Shown piece after piece: positions 9,780-22,329 of a DNA stretch of 64,000 nucleotides; position 1 is the stretch's first letter, and each line of letters opens with the position of its first letter. The DNA is taken from assembly GCA_002007465.1 (NCBI GenBank), contig LNAC01000001.1, forward strand, positions 5,423,460 to 5,487,459. The letters run 5' to 3'. Position numbers and translations under genes: made by a program. The notes beneath the pieces are model-generated. The model saw only the letters and a program-made list of their open reading frames with translations. It had not been told where the DNA came from and did not search any database. The DNA is from Ailurus styani. Its lineage: Eukaryota; Chordata; Mammalia; Carnivora; Ailuridae.

Positions 9780-11310
9780 GCACCCAGATGTTAGGTGTGC
9801 AGCTTGGTTTATTTTTACATGTGTTTCTACTCCTTTAACCACCACCTGCATCAGGATAGAACATGTCCAGCAAGTCAGAAGCTCCTTCACCTCCCCCTCC
9901 ACATCCATACCTACCACCTCCATACCTGCCCATCAAGGTAACTACTATTCTGACTTCTGTTGCAATAGATTACTTTTGTCCATTGAACTTGATGGAGAGT
10001 GAGTCAGGTATCCTCTACCTTGGTATCTGGCTTCTTTTGCTTGACAGTATGTCTGAGATTCATCCATGTCCTAGGGTGTTTCAATGTCTTAGTAATGTTC
10101 CTTTTAATAGCTCCATAGTGTTCTATGATATGAATATACCACTGTTTGTTTATCTGTTTTATTGTTGGTAGACATTTGGGTTGTTTCCAGTGTTTGGCTG
10201 TTACCAACAAATCTGCCACAAGCGTTCCTGTTTGTGCTCCAGTGGATGTGTTCATCCCTTTCTTGGTGATATTTACCAGAGGTGGAACGGCTGCCACATA
10301 GGGTCAGCGTAGCATTTTGTTTGTTTAGCTTTGTGGATAAGGCCCACCAGTTTTCCAAAGTGCCTGTATCAGTGTATCCACATACTAGTAATATATGGGG
10401 TTGTGGTTGCTCCACCATCCTAGTTAGCACTTGGTACTGTCAAACATTTCCCTTTTCCCTTTTCATCAGTGTTTTCATAATTTAGTTGTTCTGATGACTA
10501 ATCAAGTGGAGCACCTATTCATAGGTTTGCTGGACGCTGGAATCCTCCTTTTTGAAGTACTTTTGACAAATGTACTAGGACATGGTTGAATCGCAGATAT
10601 AATGTCAGAGTCCCTTACCTAATCTTAAAAATTATGCCTTCTGGGGCGCCTGGGTGGCTCAGTGGGTTAAAGCCTCTGCTTTCGGCTCAGGTCATGATCT
10701 CAGGGTCCTGGGATTGAGGCCCGCATCGGGCTCTCTGCTCCGCAGGGAGCCTGCTTCCCCCTCTCTCTCTGCCTGCCTCTCTGCCTCCTTGTGATCTCTC
10801 TCCCGCTGTGAAATAAATAAATAAAATCTTTTAAAAAAAATACTCCTTCTGTCTTTTCCTTATTGATTTTTAGGAGCTCTTTTTATATCTAGCACAAAGA
10901 TATATGTATATACATATCTTTTCTCCATCTATGACTTGATTTTTCATTTGCATAATGGTGTCTTTTGATGAAGAAGTTCTTGATTTTCCTAAAGTCCAGT
11001 ATATCCATCTTTTCTTTTAAAATTAGAGCTTCTTGTACCTTCTTCTTCTTCTTTTTTTTGCTTTGTTTTTTGTACCCTTTTAAAGACAGTTTTGCCTTCC
11101 TCAAAGTCATGAAGGTATTCTCCTATGTTGTCTTCTTGAAGACAACAGTTTGATGTTTCTTTTTTAGGCTTATCATTTATGTGGAATTGCTTTGTGTTTA
11201 TGGTGTGAGGCAGGGGTCAAGATTTGCTTGTTTTTTTCCCCCTAAACTGGTGTTCATTTGGCCAGAGCCGTTTGTTGGAAATATCTTCTCCCCTCTACCA
11301 CATTGCAGTA
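9780..11310 (-). mobile_element. Old L1 3' portion, minus orientation, split by a SINE
   Basis: Typical antisense L1 wording appears throughout: GAGATTCATCCATGTCCTAG, GTTTGTTTATCTGTTTTATT, and CCAGAGCCGTTTGTTGGAAA near the right end. Frames are broken throughout. A younger Can-SINE sits inside it at 10643-10841. Confidence 0.8.
10643..10841 (+). mobile_element. Can-SINE, plus orientation, inside L1
   Basis: A complete head (GGCGCCTGGGTGGCTCAGTG), CT-rich tract and AAATAAATAAATAAAATCTT tail are present. The flanks (ATGCCTTCTG and ATACTCCTTCTG) look like a diverged target-site duplication. The well-preserved consensus suggests a fairly recent insertion. Confidence 0.93.
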
Positions 11311-11349
11311 GTATACTCTTTCACATGTTCTCTGTAACTTAATTCTTAC

Positions 11350-11460
11350 ATTAACACCCAAATACAGCTGCTGGTTCTGTCTCTACCACACATGAGAAAC
11401 CTGAGGCTCAGAGAGATTAGATGACTTATCCTGGCTGTGAAAGAAAAGTTTAAGGTTTAG
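11350..11460 (-). repeat. MIR fragment, minus orientation
   Basis: The core GAGAAACCTGAGGCTCAGAG followed by ATTAGATGACTTATCC is the reverse complement of the MIR core and 3' region. Confidence 0.6.
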
Positions 11461-12989
11461 AATGTCACTCTCTGCCTTTGCAAACACATGCTGCATTTCT
11501 TTTCATGCTGGGTGAATGGTCTGACAAAGTGGGCAGGGAATGCCACATAATCAGACTGCAGGGCGAGTGGATTGCATCACATCTCAGATGAGTGTCCTTT
11601 ACCGCAGTGTCTCTTGGGAGGGCTCAGTCCAGACTCAGGTCAAGCAGACCTGGTGATTTCTCAACACCGGAGAAGTGAACACTGGTGCATCCTGAAGAAG
11701 AATCTGGATAACTGGGTTCCATCCTTACAGAGAGACATCTGGATAGGGGACCACTTGTCCAGTCTTCCCCTATTTGCCAGGAAGACTTCTGTGACTGAAC
11801 ATGTCTAGTTCCATTGCAATTGTGTGCCCTTGGGTTTTATGGAGGAAGGTTCTGGACCAAGGTAGAGATGTCAGGATGGAGTCTTCTGTCCTGGGACTGG
11901 CTTGAACAAAGACAAAGGCAGACTGCATTCAGTGCTACCATCAGTGCCCTGAGGCACTTGGGGATAATCAAGGTGAACCCTTCATTTAACAAATATTTAT
12001 TGAGTGTATACTGTGTGGTTCCAGGCACTGGCAGTGAACAAAAGAGATGGGGACCCCATTCCCAGGGAGCTTGCATTCAGAGAAGAATATTGTTATAAAG
12101 GTGCTTCAGGCAGGTGTACTGGGAGCTTTTTTCATTTAAAGATCAGTTGACCTCCAGCAAATTCCTTCCCTTCTCTGCCTAGCTTCTCCACTCTCACAGA
12201 CCTGTGAGAATCCAGTACTCCCTGGCTGTGACCATAGGCAGTCTCTCAATCCCTTACTTATTTTCTAGTAATTTCCACTTCATCTCCACAGGTTGAAAAA
12301 CAGAAGAACCACTTGATGTGCCTTGGAAGGGCAGTGGGTCCTCTCTTGTAGCGGATGAATTCAATTGTAGGCATTACTCTTTGTGCTTATCCACTGACCA
12401 AGTGACACACAGCTAGCCTCATCGTCATTCTGAAGACCTTTTCAGAACCATCTTCAGCAAGCTCCTTATCAATAAGGAAATCAGTTTTCGACTTAATTCT
12501 CCAAATCACTAGTTTCTCTTCTCCTGGGCCTTTTTCCAGTGGACCTTATATCTAATGATCTCAAATGTAGCCCGTGACCTAAGACGCAAATTTGAACAAA
12601 TTGTATGGGTATAGGAATCTTATGCTCCTTGGTTCTGCTGAGATATAGTGGTTGAGTTGAACAAGGTTGTTTCCATTCTCTTATTGATTTTCAGTTTTTC
12701 TCCCACATTTTCTTTTTTGCCTACGTCCCCCCTATAACACTTTGTGCCATGAATTCAATCCACCATGCATTTATGAGGTATGTACCTCATGTCAGACTAT
12801 AATATGTACTGGAGGAAAAATGAATGAATAGGACTCAGTACTTTGCACAAGGAGTTTCCAGCCTACTGTTGGAGGAACCCTTATACCATCCATCAACTAT
12901 TGCACTGAGCAAAATGGAATAAATGCACATAGAGGTGCTGATGGCAGTAGAAGCATTTACTAGTTATTAAGCATTTATTATGCACGAGG
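11461..12989. other. Non-coding sequence with scattered old repeat remnants
   Basis: No gene was recognised. The text AACAAATATTTATTGAGTGT with CAGGCACTGGCAGTGAACAA near 11980-12050 is a familiar old interspersed-repeat motif whose family I cannot name with confidence. The rest is unassigned. Confidence 0.45.
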
Positions 12990-13165
12990 CACCCCATTTG
13001 CATGTTGCAAATGTTCTCTTTAACTTCAGGGCAACCCTTCAAAGTAGATTTAATTATCCCTCTTTTACAGAATTGAGGCTTGGAGGGGATGAATGACACA
13101 CTCAAGGTTTTGCAGCTGGCATATGAAGATCAAAGACTTAAATCCAGGACCACCTGGGTGGAAGG
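12990..13165 (-). repeat. MIR fragment, minus orientation
   Basis: The order TATCCCTCTTTTACAGAATT, GAGGCTTGGAGG, CACTCAAGGTTTTGCAGCTG matches an antisense MIR. Confidence 0.65.
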
Positions 13166-13395
13166 CTGGCTCCCCTCCCCTCCCCACCCTGACCCCAAGA
13201 GGGAGAAAACAGAGGCAGGCCAGATGAATTCTAATTTAGAGAAAGGCAGTGACATTGGAGATGTTTGTCATCAAAATTTTTTTACTTGGAAATATTTGGA
13301 GGTTCCCATGTAGTTTTAAAAAATAATACAGACATGCCATGTACCTTTTAGCCTACTTTCCCCCAATGGTAACATCTTACAGAACTACAGGGCAG

Positions 13396-13562
13396 GGGTG
13401 CCTGGGTGGTTCAGTTGGGTAAGCCTCGGACTCTTGATCTCTGCTCAGGTCCTGATCTGAGGGTCTGTGTCTCAGGGTTGTGAGTTCAGGCCCCGCGTTG
13501 GGCTCCATGCTGGGTGTGGAGCATACTTAAAAAAAAATAAAATAAAATAAAAATAAAATAAA
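13396..13562 (+). mobile_element. Older Can-SINE subtype, plus orientation
   Basis: The head reads GGTGCCTGGGTGGTTCAGTT, with GGTTGTGAGTTCAGGCCCCG internally. The tail is AAAATAAAATAAAATAAAA rather than (AAAT)nAAATCTT. The divergence and tail type mark an older subfamily than its neighbours. Confidence 0.85.
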
Positions 13563-13776
13563 ACAAGAGTGCAAGATCACAGCTAGTATGCTGAGATTGA
13601 TACAAGTCCAAACAGAACATTCCTGTCCCATAAAGACCCATCCTATTGGCCCCTCCTATTTTAGAGCCCCACCCACTTCCCTCTTGCTCCCACCCCTCCT
13701 TAATTCCTGGCAAGCATTTACATGTTCTTCATTTCTGTCATCTTGTCATGCCAAGAATGTTATATAATTGAAATCA

Positions 13777-13965
13777 GGGCGCCTGGGTGGCTCAGTCAGT
13801 TAAGGGTCTGCCTTCGGCTCAGGTCATGATCCCAGGCTCCTGGGATCAAGCCCCGCATCGGGCTCCCTGCTTGGCGGGAAGCCTGTTTCTCTCTCCCACT
13901 CCCCCTGTGTCTCTCCCTGTGTCTGTCTCTATCAAATAAATAAATAAAATCTTTAAAAATAAATA
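13777..13965 (+). mobile_element. Can-SINE, plus orientation, inside L1
   Basis: The head is GGGCGCCTGGGTGGCTCAG, and the tail is AAATAAATAAATAAAATCTT followed by A-rich sequence. The target-site duplication is unclear. Confidence 0.9.
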
Positions 13966-14152
13966 AATGAATCGAACAGCATGCAGGGACTGGCTTTGGG
14001 ACTGGCTTTTGCATTCAGCATAATTAACTCTTCAGAGATTCATTTCGGGGTTCCATGTGTAAATAGTTCAGTCCTTTTTAATGCTGCCATAGATATTCCC
14101 CTGTACCCAGGACATTGATGTTCCACAGTTTGTTTGACTATTTGCTCCTTGA

Positions 14153-14339
14153 GGGTGCGTGGGTGGCTCAGTCAGTTAAGCATCTGCCTTCAGCTCAGGT
14201 CATGATCCTGGGGTCCTGGGATCAAGCCCTGCATCGGGCTCCCTGCTCAATGGGGAGCCTGCTTCTCCCTCTGCCTGCTACTCCTCCTGCTTGTGCTCTC
14301 TATCAAATAAATAGATAAAATCTTAAAAAGAAAAAAACA
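14153..14339 (+). mobile_element. Can-SINE, plus orientation, inside L1
   Basis: A 16-bp duplication with one mismatch flanks it: ACTATTTGCTCCTTGA at 14137-14152 and ACTATTTGCTCATTGA at 14340-14355. The head carries a GGGTGCGTGGGTGGCTCAG variant. Confidence 0.94.
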
Positions 14340-14687
14340 ACTATTTGCTCATTGAAGAACTTGTGGATTTTTCCCAGTTTGGGAAATATTAGAAACAAAG
14401 CTGCTGGAAACATTCATGTACAGTTTTTTGTGTGTGTTGTGAACACAAGTCTTCATTTTTCTGGGATGAGTGCCCAGGGGTGCAATGGTGTGTTGTATGG
14501 TAGTTGCATGTTTTGCTTTTCTAAAACACTGCCAAAATGTTTTCCAGAGTGCCCGCGCCATTTCACATTCTCACCAGGAACCTATGAGTGATGTAGCTTT
14601 TCTGCTTCCTTGCCAGCCTTTGGTGTTGTCCCTGTTTTTTATTTTAGCCATTCCGATAGATATAGAGTGATGTCTCACTGTGGTTTT

Positions 14688-14888
14688 TTTTTTTTTTTAA
14701 AGATTTTACTTATTTATTTGACACAGAGAGAGAGACTACAAGTAGGCAGAGAGGCAGAGAGACAGGGAGAGGAGGAAGCAGGCTCCCCGCTGAGCAGAGA
14801 GCCCGATGCGGGCCTCGATCCCAGGACGCCGAGATCATGACCTGAGCCGAAAGCAGAGGCTTTAACCCACTGAGCCACCCAGGCGCCC
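14688..14888 (-). mobile_element. Can-SINE, minus orientation, inside L1
   Basis: An exact 15-bp duplication TCTCACTGTGGTTTT lies at 14673-14687 and 14889-14903, around a complete element ending CCACTGAGCCACCCAGGCGC. The perfect duplication suggests a young insertion. Confidence 0.96.
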
Positions 14889-16312
14889 TCTCACTGTGGT
14901 TTTAATTTGCATTTCCATGATGGATAATGGTGTGGAGCATCTTCTTATATGCTTATTTGCCATCTGTATGTGCTCATTGGTGAAATGTATCTTCATGTCT
15001 TTTGACCGTTTTCTAATTGGATGGTTTGTGTTTCTTACTGCTGAGTTTTGACAGTTTTTGTATACATACTGGATACTAGCCCTTTGTTGGATATTTGGTT
15101 TGCAAATGTTTTCTCTCATTCTGTAGCTTGCCTTTTCATCCCCTGAGCAAGGTCTTCACAGTGCAAAATGTCTTGATTTTGATGGGGTCCGGTTGATCAG
15201 CTTTTCCTTAATGGGTCATTCTTTTAGTTCAAGTCTAGGGACTCTTTGCCTAGCCCTAGATCCCGCAGATATTCTCTTACTTCGTTTTTCCTAAAGTATT
15301 TTTAGTTCAAATTTTCCATTTAGTTCATACCCCATTTTGAGTTAATTTTTGTATAAGCTGTGAGACTTAGTTCAAGGATAATTTTTCAACCTGTAAGTGT
15401 CCAATTGCTTCTGTAGTGTTTGCTTTAAAAGATATCTTTCCGCCACTGAATTGCTTTTGTGCCTTTATTGAAATCATTTGGACATATCTGTGTGGGTCAT
15501 TCTATTCCGTTGATACAGGTGTCCAAAAATCTTCTAGTACCACATGGTCTTGATTACTGAAGGTGTATCATAAATCTTAAAATCAGATAGATTTGTTTCT
15601 GCCAGTTTATTCTCCTTTTAAAAAATCATTTTAGCTACTCTAGATCCTTTATATTTCCACATAAATTTTATAATCATTTTGTCTGTATTTTTAAAAATCT
15701 TGCTGGGATTTTTGGTAGAAATTGTGTTAAACCTTTATATCCACTTAGGGAAAACTCATGTCTTTATTATATTGAATCTTTCAATCCATGAACATGGGAT
15801 GTCTCGCCATTTATTTATATCTTTGATTCCTTTTGTTAATGTTGTGCCATTTTTAACACACAAGTCCTGTGCATGTTCTGTTAGATTCCTACCTAGTATT
15901 TTATTTTTTGGAGCAATTTTAGCACATGATATTGTAATTGAGCTTTTAATAGCCATATGTTCATTGTTACTATATATAAACACAGTTGATTTTTATATGT
16001 TTATGTTGTCTCCTGCAGCCTTGTTGAATTTACAAGTTTTAGGAACATTTTTTGGAGACATTTGGGGGAATATTCCATGTAGACAACAACACATTATATA
16101 TAAATAAGGACAATTTTATTTCTTCTTTCCAGTCTGGTTTTTGTAGTAGAGTAATACTAGCTCTATATAATAAACTGGGAAGTATTCTTTTTTCTGGACA
16201 GAATTGTGCAGAATTGATGTTAATTCGTCAATTATGAATTGATGTTAAATGTTTGGTAGAATTCTCAAATGAAACCATCTGGGCCTAGAAATCTGGGGGA
16301 GCAGAGGGTTTT

Positions 16313-16509
16313 TTTGGTTTTTGGTTTTTTTTTAAGTTCTTATTTATTTATTTGACACAGAGAACACAAGCAGGGGGAGTGGCAGGCAGAGGGAGAAGCA
16401 GACTCCCTGCTGAGCTGGGAGCCCGAAGCAGGGCTTGATCCCAGGACTCTGGGATCATGTCCTGAACCAAAGGCAGATGCTTAACCCACTGAGCCACATT
16501 GGCGCCCTA
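16313..16509 (-). mobile_element. Can-SINE, minus orientation, inside L1
   Basis: The flanks GGGGAGCAGAGGGTTTT (16296-16312) and GGGGAGCAGAGGTTTT (16510-16525) form the target-site duplication. The body has CACAAGCAGGGGGAGTGGCA and the diverged head end GAGCCACATTGGCGCCC. Confidence 0.94.
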
Positions 16510-16850
16510 GGGGAGCAGAGGTTTTAATTATAAATTCAATTTTCTTGATTGCTATAAGGCTAGTTAAATTGTGTATTTCATATTGGGTGAGTTATGGTAG
16601 TTTGTGTTTTTGGAAATTTGTCTATTTTATCTCAGTTGTCAGAATTATGTGTGTAGAGTTATTCATAGTATTTAATTACTATGTTTTTAATGTCTATAAG
16701 GTCTGTAGTGATATCTTTCTATTTCATTCCTGTTATTAGTTATCTGTTTCTTCTCTTTTTTCTTATTAGAAGTTTGTCAACTTTATTTATACTAGCTCTG
16801 TTCTATTGATTTTCTCTATTGTTTCTCTGTTTTTGATTTTATTGATTTCT

Positions 16851-17059
16851 TTTTTCTTTTTTTAAAATATTTTTTATTTTATTTATTTATTTGACAGAGA
16901 GAGAGAGATCACAAGTAGGCAGAGAGGCAGGCAGAGGGAGAGGAGGAAGCAGGCTCCCCACCGAGCAGAGATCCTGATGCAGGGCTCGATCCCAGGACCC
17001 AGAGATCATGACCTGAGCCGAAGGTAGAGGCTTTAACCCACTGAGCCACCCAGGTGCCC
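16851..17059 (-). mobile_element. Can-SINE, minus orientation, inside L1
   Basis: The target-site duplication TGATTTTATTGATTTCT (16834-16850) versus TGATTTCATTGATTTCT (17060-17076) surrounds a complete element. Confidence 0.95.
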
Positions 17060-17860
17060 TGATTTCATTGATTTCTGTTTCACCTTTTTAATCCCCTCCT
17101 TCTGCCTCCTTTGGGATTACTTTGTTCGTCTGTTTCTAGCTGCTTGAGGTGGGAGCTTAGGTTGCTGATGTGAAACTTTTCGTCTTTTGCATTGTTTGCA
17201 TTTAGTGCTAGACACGCATTGCTGGAGCTGTGTCTCACAAATGTTGGTACGTTGTATTTTTATTTTCATTCAGTTCACTTTTTTATTTCCTTTGAGATGT
17301 CCTCTTTGACTCATTGATTACTTAGAAGTATGTTGCTTAGTTTCCAAGTGTTTGGAGATTTTTCTGTTATATTCCTGTTATTGATTTCCAGTCTGATTCC
17401 GCTGTAGTCAGAAAATACACTCTGTATGATTTCAACTCTTTTAAATGTGTTTATGTTTGTTTTATGGTTCAAGATATCATGTATTCTGGTGCATGTTCCA
17501 TGGCCACTTGGAAATAATGCATATTCTGCTGTTGCTGGGTGCAGTTGTTTTATAAATGTTGATTAGATCCTGTTGGTTCTTGGTGGTGTAGAGTTCTTCT
17601 ATATCCATGCTGGTTTTGTGCCCATTTCTTCTATCAATAGTTGAGAGGAGGGTGTTAAAATTCTCTAAGTATAATTTTAGATTTGCCTCTCAGTCCTGTC
17701 AGTTCTATCAGCTTTTGCTTCCCATGTTTTCAGCTCTGTTATGCGAGACACGCTCAGTGATGATTCCCATGTCTTCTTGGTAGACTGACTCTTTCATCAC
17801 TAGGTATTGTCCTTCTCTTGCTCTGGTAATTTTCTTTGCTTTGAAGTCTACTTTGTCTGA

Positions 17861-17987
17861 TACTAATATAGCTATTCCTGCTTTCCTTTGACTAATATTT
17901 CCATTCTTTTACTTTCACCCTGCCTATATTGCTATATTTAAAGTGAGTTTTTTGTGGATAGCAAATGGTCAGGTCATATTTTATAAA
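17861..17987 (-). repeat. Left arm of an L1-derived inverted repeat
   Basis: This ORF2 segment (ATATAGCTATTCCTGCTTTC, then AAAGTGAGTTTTTTGTGGAT) is the approximate reverse complement of 18504-18654. The two arms lie about 515 bp apart. Confidence 0.75.
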
Positions 17988-18284
17988 TGAACACTTGTCT
18001 TTTACTTTGTATATTGAGACCACCTGCATTTAATGTAATTATAGATAAATTAGGGCTTAAGTCAACCCTTTTACTTGTTGTGTTCTGCTTTTTCTCTCTG
18101 TTTTTCATTTTTCTGTTCTCTGTTTTCTTTTCCTGCCTTCCCTTGGGTTACTCTAACATTTTTTATAATTTCATTATGATTTAACTATAATGTTTTTCAG
18201 TATGTCTTCATATAGCTTTTTTAATGGTTATTCTAGGGGTGAGATAACAGATGTAAAACTCTAGGCATCACATTACATACATAC

Positions 18285-18480
18285 ATGATTATATATATAT
18301 ATATACACACACATATATATCATGCATGTACTGTATGCGTAGGTACAGCGTCATGTGTACTATGTATATAAACACGTGAGATATAGTTCTATATCATACG
18401 TGCATGATATAAAGGAGCTGTCATATATTTATGTGTAATTTATGTATTTATACATGTCATGTATGTAGTACAAAATGCAC
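18285..18480. repeat. TA/CA-rich simple sequence
   Basis: An (AT)n run followed by ACACACACATATATAT and loose ATGTAT/CATGTA-type repeats occupies the spacer between the two inverted L1 segments. Confidence 0.7.
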
Positions 18481-18503
18481 AAATTAAAAGACAAAAGCTT
18501 AGA

Positions 18504-18654
18504 TTATAAAACATGACCCAGCCATTTGCTGTCTCCATGAAACTCACTTTAAACACAACAATTGAGGCAGGTTGAAAGTAAAAGGATGGAAACAAGTATA
18601 TCATACAAACCTTAATCAAAGGAAAGCAGGAATAGCTATATTAAGTAGCTACAT
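18504..18654 (+). mobile_element. L1 ORF2 fragment in opposite (plus) orientation
   Basis: It contains GAAACTCACTTTAAACACAA and GAAAGCAGGAATAGCTATAT, sense-strand ORF2 text. It sits inside a minus-oriented L1 and overlaps the segment already present at 17861-17987. No poly-A tail or target-site duplication was seen, so its mode of arrival is unclear. Confidence 0.75.
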
Positions 18655-19150
18655 ATAGATAAAATTAGTTTATTGTCATCATTTTGCCAGTTCAAGTAAA
18701 GTACAGAAACTCTACCTCCCTGTCCATTCTTTTCCCCTCCCCATTTATATAATACAGTGATTTAAAATACTTCCTCTACATACATTTAAAACCACGGATA
18801 GTGTTGTGATTTTTGCTTCAACCATTAAACGTAACTCACAAAACTCAGGAGGGGAAGAAAATCTATTGTATTTATCCATACTTTTGTTCAGTGTGTTCTT
18901 TCTTCCTTTCTGATGTTCCAGTGTTTTTTTTTTTCTTTCCTCTCTTTCTGTTTAGAGAGAACTACCTTTAGCGTTCTCTTAGGGTAAGTCTGCTGGCCAC
19001 AGATTTTCCTAGTTTTTTCTTTTTGTCTATCTGATTTCTCCTTCATTTCTGAATGATATTTTCCCAAGGCATAGGATTCTGGGTCGGTCGAAAGTTGTTG
19101 TTTTTCTTCTTTAAGCACTCGAGAAATATTGTGTCACTTCCTTCTGGCCT

Positions 19151-19447
19151 TCCTGGTTTCAGGAATTCCAGTAAATGTATTTGCCAAAGGGAGAAAAAGA
19201 GAGAGTGCTATTTAAATATTGCGAGAAATTTCTGCCTCCAGGTTCCCACCTTGGGATCACAGACAATGGAGAGAATTCAGCATAGAACAGTCATAGCATA
19301 TTGATAAAAGTAAGTGAATAATTTTAAAGGTTTCTTTATCACTGACCCAAAAGAGTGAGGCATTGGTGTCATTCACTTGGCCAGGTATAGAGGTCATGAC
19401 ACCTTCTTTTACAGAATAAAAGGTAAGCGGCAAGAAATAAATTAAGC
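19151..19447. other. Non-coding sequence, nothing recognised
   Basis: No gene or recognisable repeat between the L1 tract and the next SINE. Confidence 0.4.
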
Positions 19448-19464
19448 CCACAGAGACACTTTAA

Positions 19465-19651
19465 AGATTTTTTTTAATTTTTATTTATTTGACAGAGAGA
19501 GAGATCACAAGTAGGCAGAGGCAGGCAGAGAGAGAGGAGGAAGCAGGCTCCCCGCGGAGCAGGGAGCCCAGTGCAGGGCTTGATCCCAGGACCCTGAGAT
19601 CATGACCTGACCCGAAGGCAGAGGCTTAACCCACTGGGCCACCCAGGCGCC
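19465..19651 (-). mobile_element. Can-SINE, minus orientation
   Basis: A 17-bp duplication CCACAGAGACACTTTAA lies at 19448-19464 and 19652-19668. The complete element ends CCACTGGGCCACCCAGGCGC. Confidence 0.96.
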
Positions 19652-19668
19652 CCACAGAGACACTTTAA

Positions 19669-21640
19669 CCAAGAGGATTTGGGGTATCAGAAAACCAACC
19701 ATAGCTTGTTCATTCTGTAGCCAAATGGTAGGTTATCGGAGATTTTTTCTGTGCTCAGTGTCATCTCAGGTCCTGTAGGTCCCATGGGTCCCTGGGAGGT
19801 GGGGAGCTGGCTCTGGATGAGAGAGATTAGTGGAGGGTTGGGGTGTGACGAGGTGGGTGAAGGTAGGAGTGGCGTCCTCCTCCTCCTCCATGACGTGGCA
19901 GAAGGATGGAGGTGGAGGTGTATCATGCTTGACTTCAGCCAGGCTATGAGTCACTTTCAGACACAGGATAACAGGCACCATGTCTTTTAAATAATGGGTT
20001 GGCATTTATCTCTTCTAGAAACGACGGTAGTGTTTAGAAGTCATTTGCCCTTGTCAGATATGGGAAATCTAGCCTAGAAATTGTCTTCAAAATCCATCAC
20101 CCTGACAGTGCTGATCAGGAAGGAGGGAAAGATACTGAAATCACCAGATAATCAGAGGTCTTCCGCTCTTCTGGCTGTGCCTGCTGTGGGATCAATTGGG
20201 CGAGGCAGGGGCATTCCAGCATCCGGGAAAGAATGGGCATTCGACCGTCAGAGGCGCTCTCCCAGGCCGTGCTTTATGCCATTATTCACTCCCCTCAGTC
20301 GGGAAAAATCAATTCTGCTGTCACGTTGCCTGGTGGCTCTGTACTTTCCCTTCCCTGATTCCATCGTTCTCTTTACATTCATTTAAGATAATCTTTCTAA
20401 AAGCTCCACTGACAAAGGGGAGGTGCCAAATGTCACAAATTCTGTTGACTTTTTAAGTGGAAATGAAAATAAAACTCAGTGTGCTTTCTTGGTGGAGATG
20501 CGTCTTGGGATTTATTTTTGTTAAGTGAGGCATATGTGCCGCCCTGCACAGAGTGACAGGTGTTATTTGAAATGATGACCCCCAGCAGGGGGATGTGGTG
20601 TGCAGAGGAGATAGGGGCTGAATCCTGGAGGCAGATGGTTGACAGGCTGGGGATGGGAAATTGACTCACATCCAGCGACGGGCTTCGCTGGACCCAAAGA
20701 ACACAGCAGATTGTTTTCCTATGATGTCCACAGCCACGGTCTATGAGCATCTTTGGGCTGGCCAGTTTCAGACTGGCCAGGACAAGTGTGTGTCACAGAA
20801 GCCACCCACTGGGTCCCTTGGGCCAGGTTCATCTCACAGATTTGGTTGGGCCCAAGAGTGTCTTGCTGTTTACCTTGAATATTAAAAAAAAATTGGGAGA
20901 TCTAAAACAAATTCAGGCATGGGGTTTCTCTTTAAAAACTGGGTCGAGCAACCCCAGTCCTGTGCTTCCAATCAGCTGAAGTGAGGGGACTGAGCTCCGA
21001 GAGGAGGCTCCCAGTTTAGCCGAGCCCCACCCAGCCTGCTTTGCTCTCCCATGGCACCTGCTGGCTTCTGCTGGCCTGTCGTCCCGGGATGCTGGCTCAG
21101 GGCCCAGGGGAGAAGACAGCGCTGAGGCTCGAGTCAGCAACTCACTCGGTCCTGCAGGGAAGGTCAAAGCAACACCAGCGTTTGGAGTGTCCTCTGCCAC
21201 TTTCATTTGAGAAAAGATTTTCTTGAAAGTAATAGCACTGCTAATGAAAATCGATTTTTCTTTCCAACAGTTTATTTTCCGGAGAACAAACACGGGGAAT
21301 TCTTAAACACATGTGCTAATGGTAGATAGCACAGGTGTGGAGAAATGAAATCCGTGGGCCACCAGGGAAAAGCACGTAGTGTTGGTCAATATCAGGAAAT
21401 GGGTTCATGGCCAAGTTTCAAGTGGACTGAGAGAATGGACCACCCTCTGCGTGGTCAGCCTGCCCTCAGTGCACCTGCTCTATTTGCCACTGTACCTGTG
21501 CCCACAGCTGCTGGAGCCCTCATCACATCCTGTGCTGTAAAATTGTGAATGATCTACCTCCCGTTCCAGAATGTCAACCCCTTGACTGCCCAGTAACATC
21601 CCACATTACTGCATGCTGAAGGTATGCCCCTACGGCGCTG
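19669..21640. other. Non-coding unique sequence
   Basis: No gene was recognised. Several short open frames exist but none has a plausible exon structure or familiar domain. 20970-21290 is GC-richer and repeat-free. Confidence 0.45.
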
Positions 21641-21795
21641 AGCACTTTACCTGAATTAACTCCGCATGTCTTCTCAGTGACCCTTTGAAACAGGTGTGTG
21701 ATGCACCCCCATTTTTCAGATGAAAGAACCAAAATGCGGGGACCCTTCATTATTCACCAGCAGGCAGAGCTGGCAAGTTTGAATATTTACAAAGT
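21641..21795 (-). repeat. MIR fragment, minus orientation
   Basis: GAGCACTTTACCTGAATTAA, then CCCATTTTTCAGATGAAAGA and a CAGAGCTGGCAAG segment, in antisense MIR order. Confidence 0.65.
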
Positions 21796-22329
21796 TGTTG
21801 AAGTGTGTCTAAGCAGTGTAGCACTTGAATGATTTAATTTTTATGACCACTACTTTATGGAACTACATAGTATACATTACAGTGTAAATTACATATTTGT
21901 ACATTTTTATTGCTGTGCAGATTTGTTTACACAAATCACATATATGTAATTTATGGGTGAATTAAGGGATATTCAAGGGCAATTTGAGACCAAATGGTGC
22001 TTCTGTTTTTTTTCTTTGAGGCTCTCAACAAAACCAACAGCACCCATTTGCCAGATTTTTTTGTTTCATTTTTTTTAACAACTAAATACCAGTGAACATA
22101 TACATCTATCCTTGGGCACGCATGGAATTGAATTTCATTAGTGAAACTGATGGGTCACAAGGTCTATACATTTTAAATTTTGATAGGTATTTCCAAATTT
22201 CCCTCCCCAAATTCCTCTACCACTTTACGTTTGAGCCAAAAGTGTGGACAGAACCCACTTTCCCACACCCTAACACTGGATTTTTATAGAGGTATGTATG
22301 TGGGGGCGGGGCGTGTTCGCCAAACGAAG
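21796..22329. other. AT-rich non-coding sequence, possibly LINE-derived
   Basis: Phrases such as TTGATAGGTATTTCCAAATT resemble antisense LINE 3' regions, but the match is too weak to name a family. Confidence 0.35.

Larger units (their letters stand above)
13270..19150 (-). mobile_element. Long old L1 tract, minus orientation, with six nested SINEs
   Basis: The tract starts with antisense 3'-region sequence, passes through ORF2-derived segments (for example GTCTTGATTACTGAAGGTGT and TTGATTTCCAGTCTGATTCC) and ends with more 5' L1 text near 18700-19150. All frames carry stops. Can-SINEs interrupt it at 13396, 13777, 14153, 14688, 16313 and 16851. An oppositely oriented ORF2 piece lies at 18504-18654. 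The nesting shows the L1 is older than the SINEs. Confidence 0.85.

Noticed and set aside
10643..10841. tRNA gene
   Set aside because: The tRNA-like head belongs to a Can-SINE with CT-rich body and A-rich tail, repeated throughout the window.
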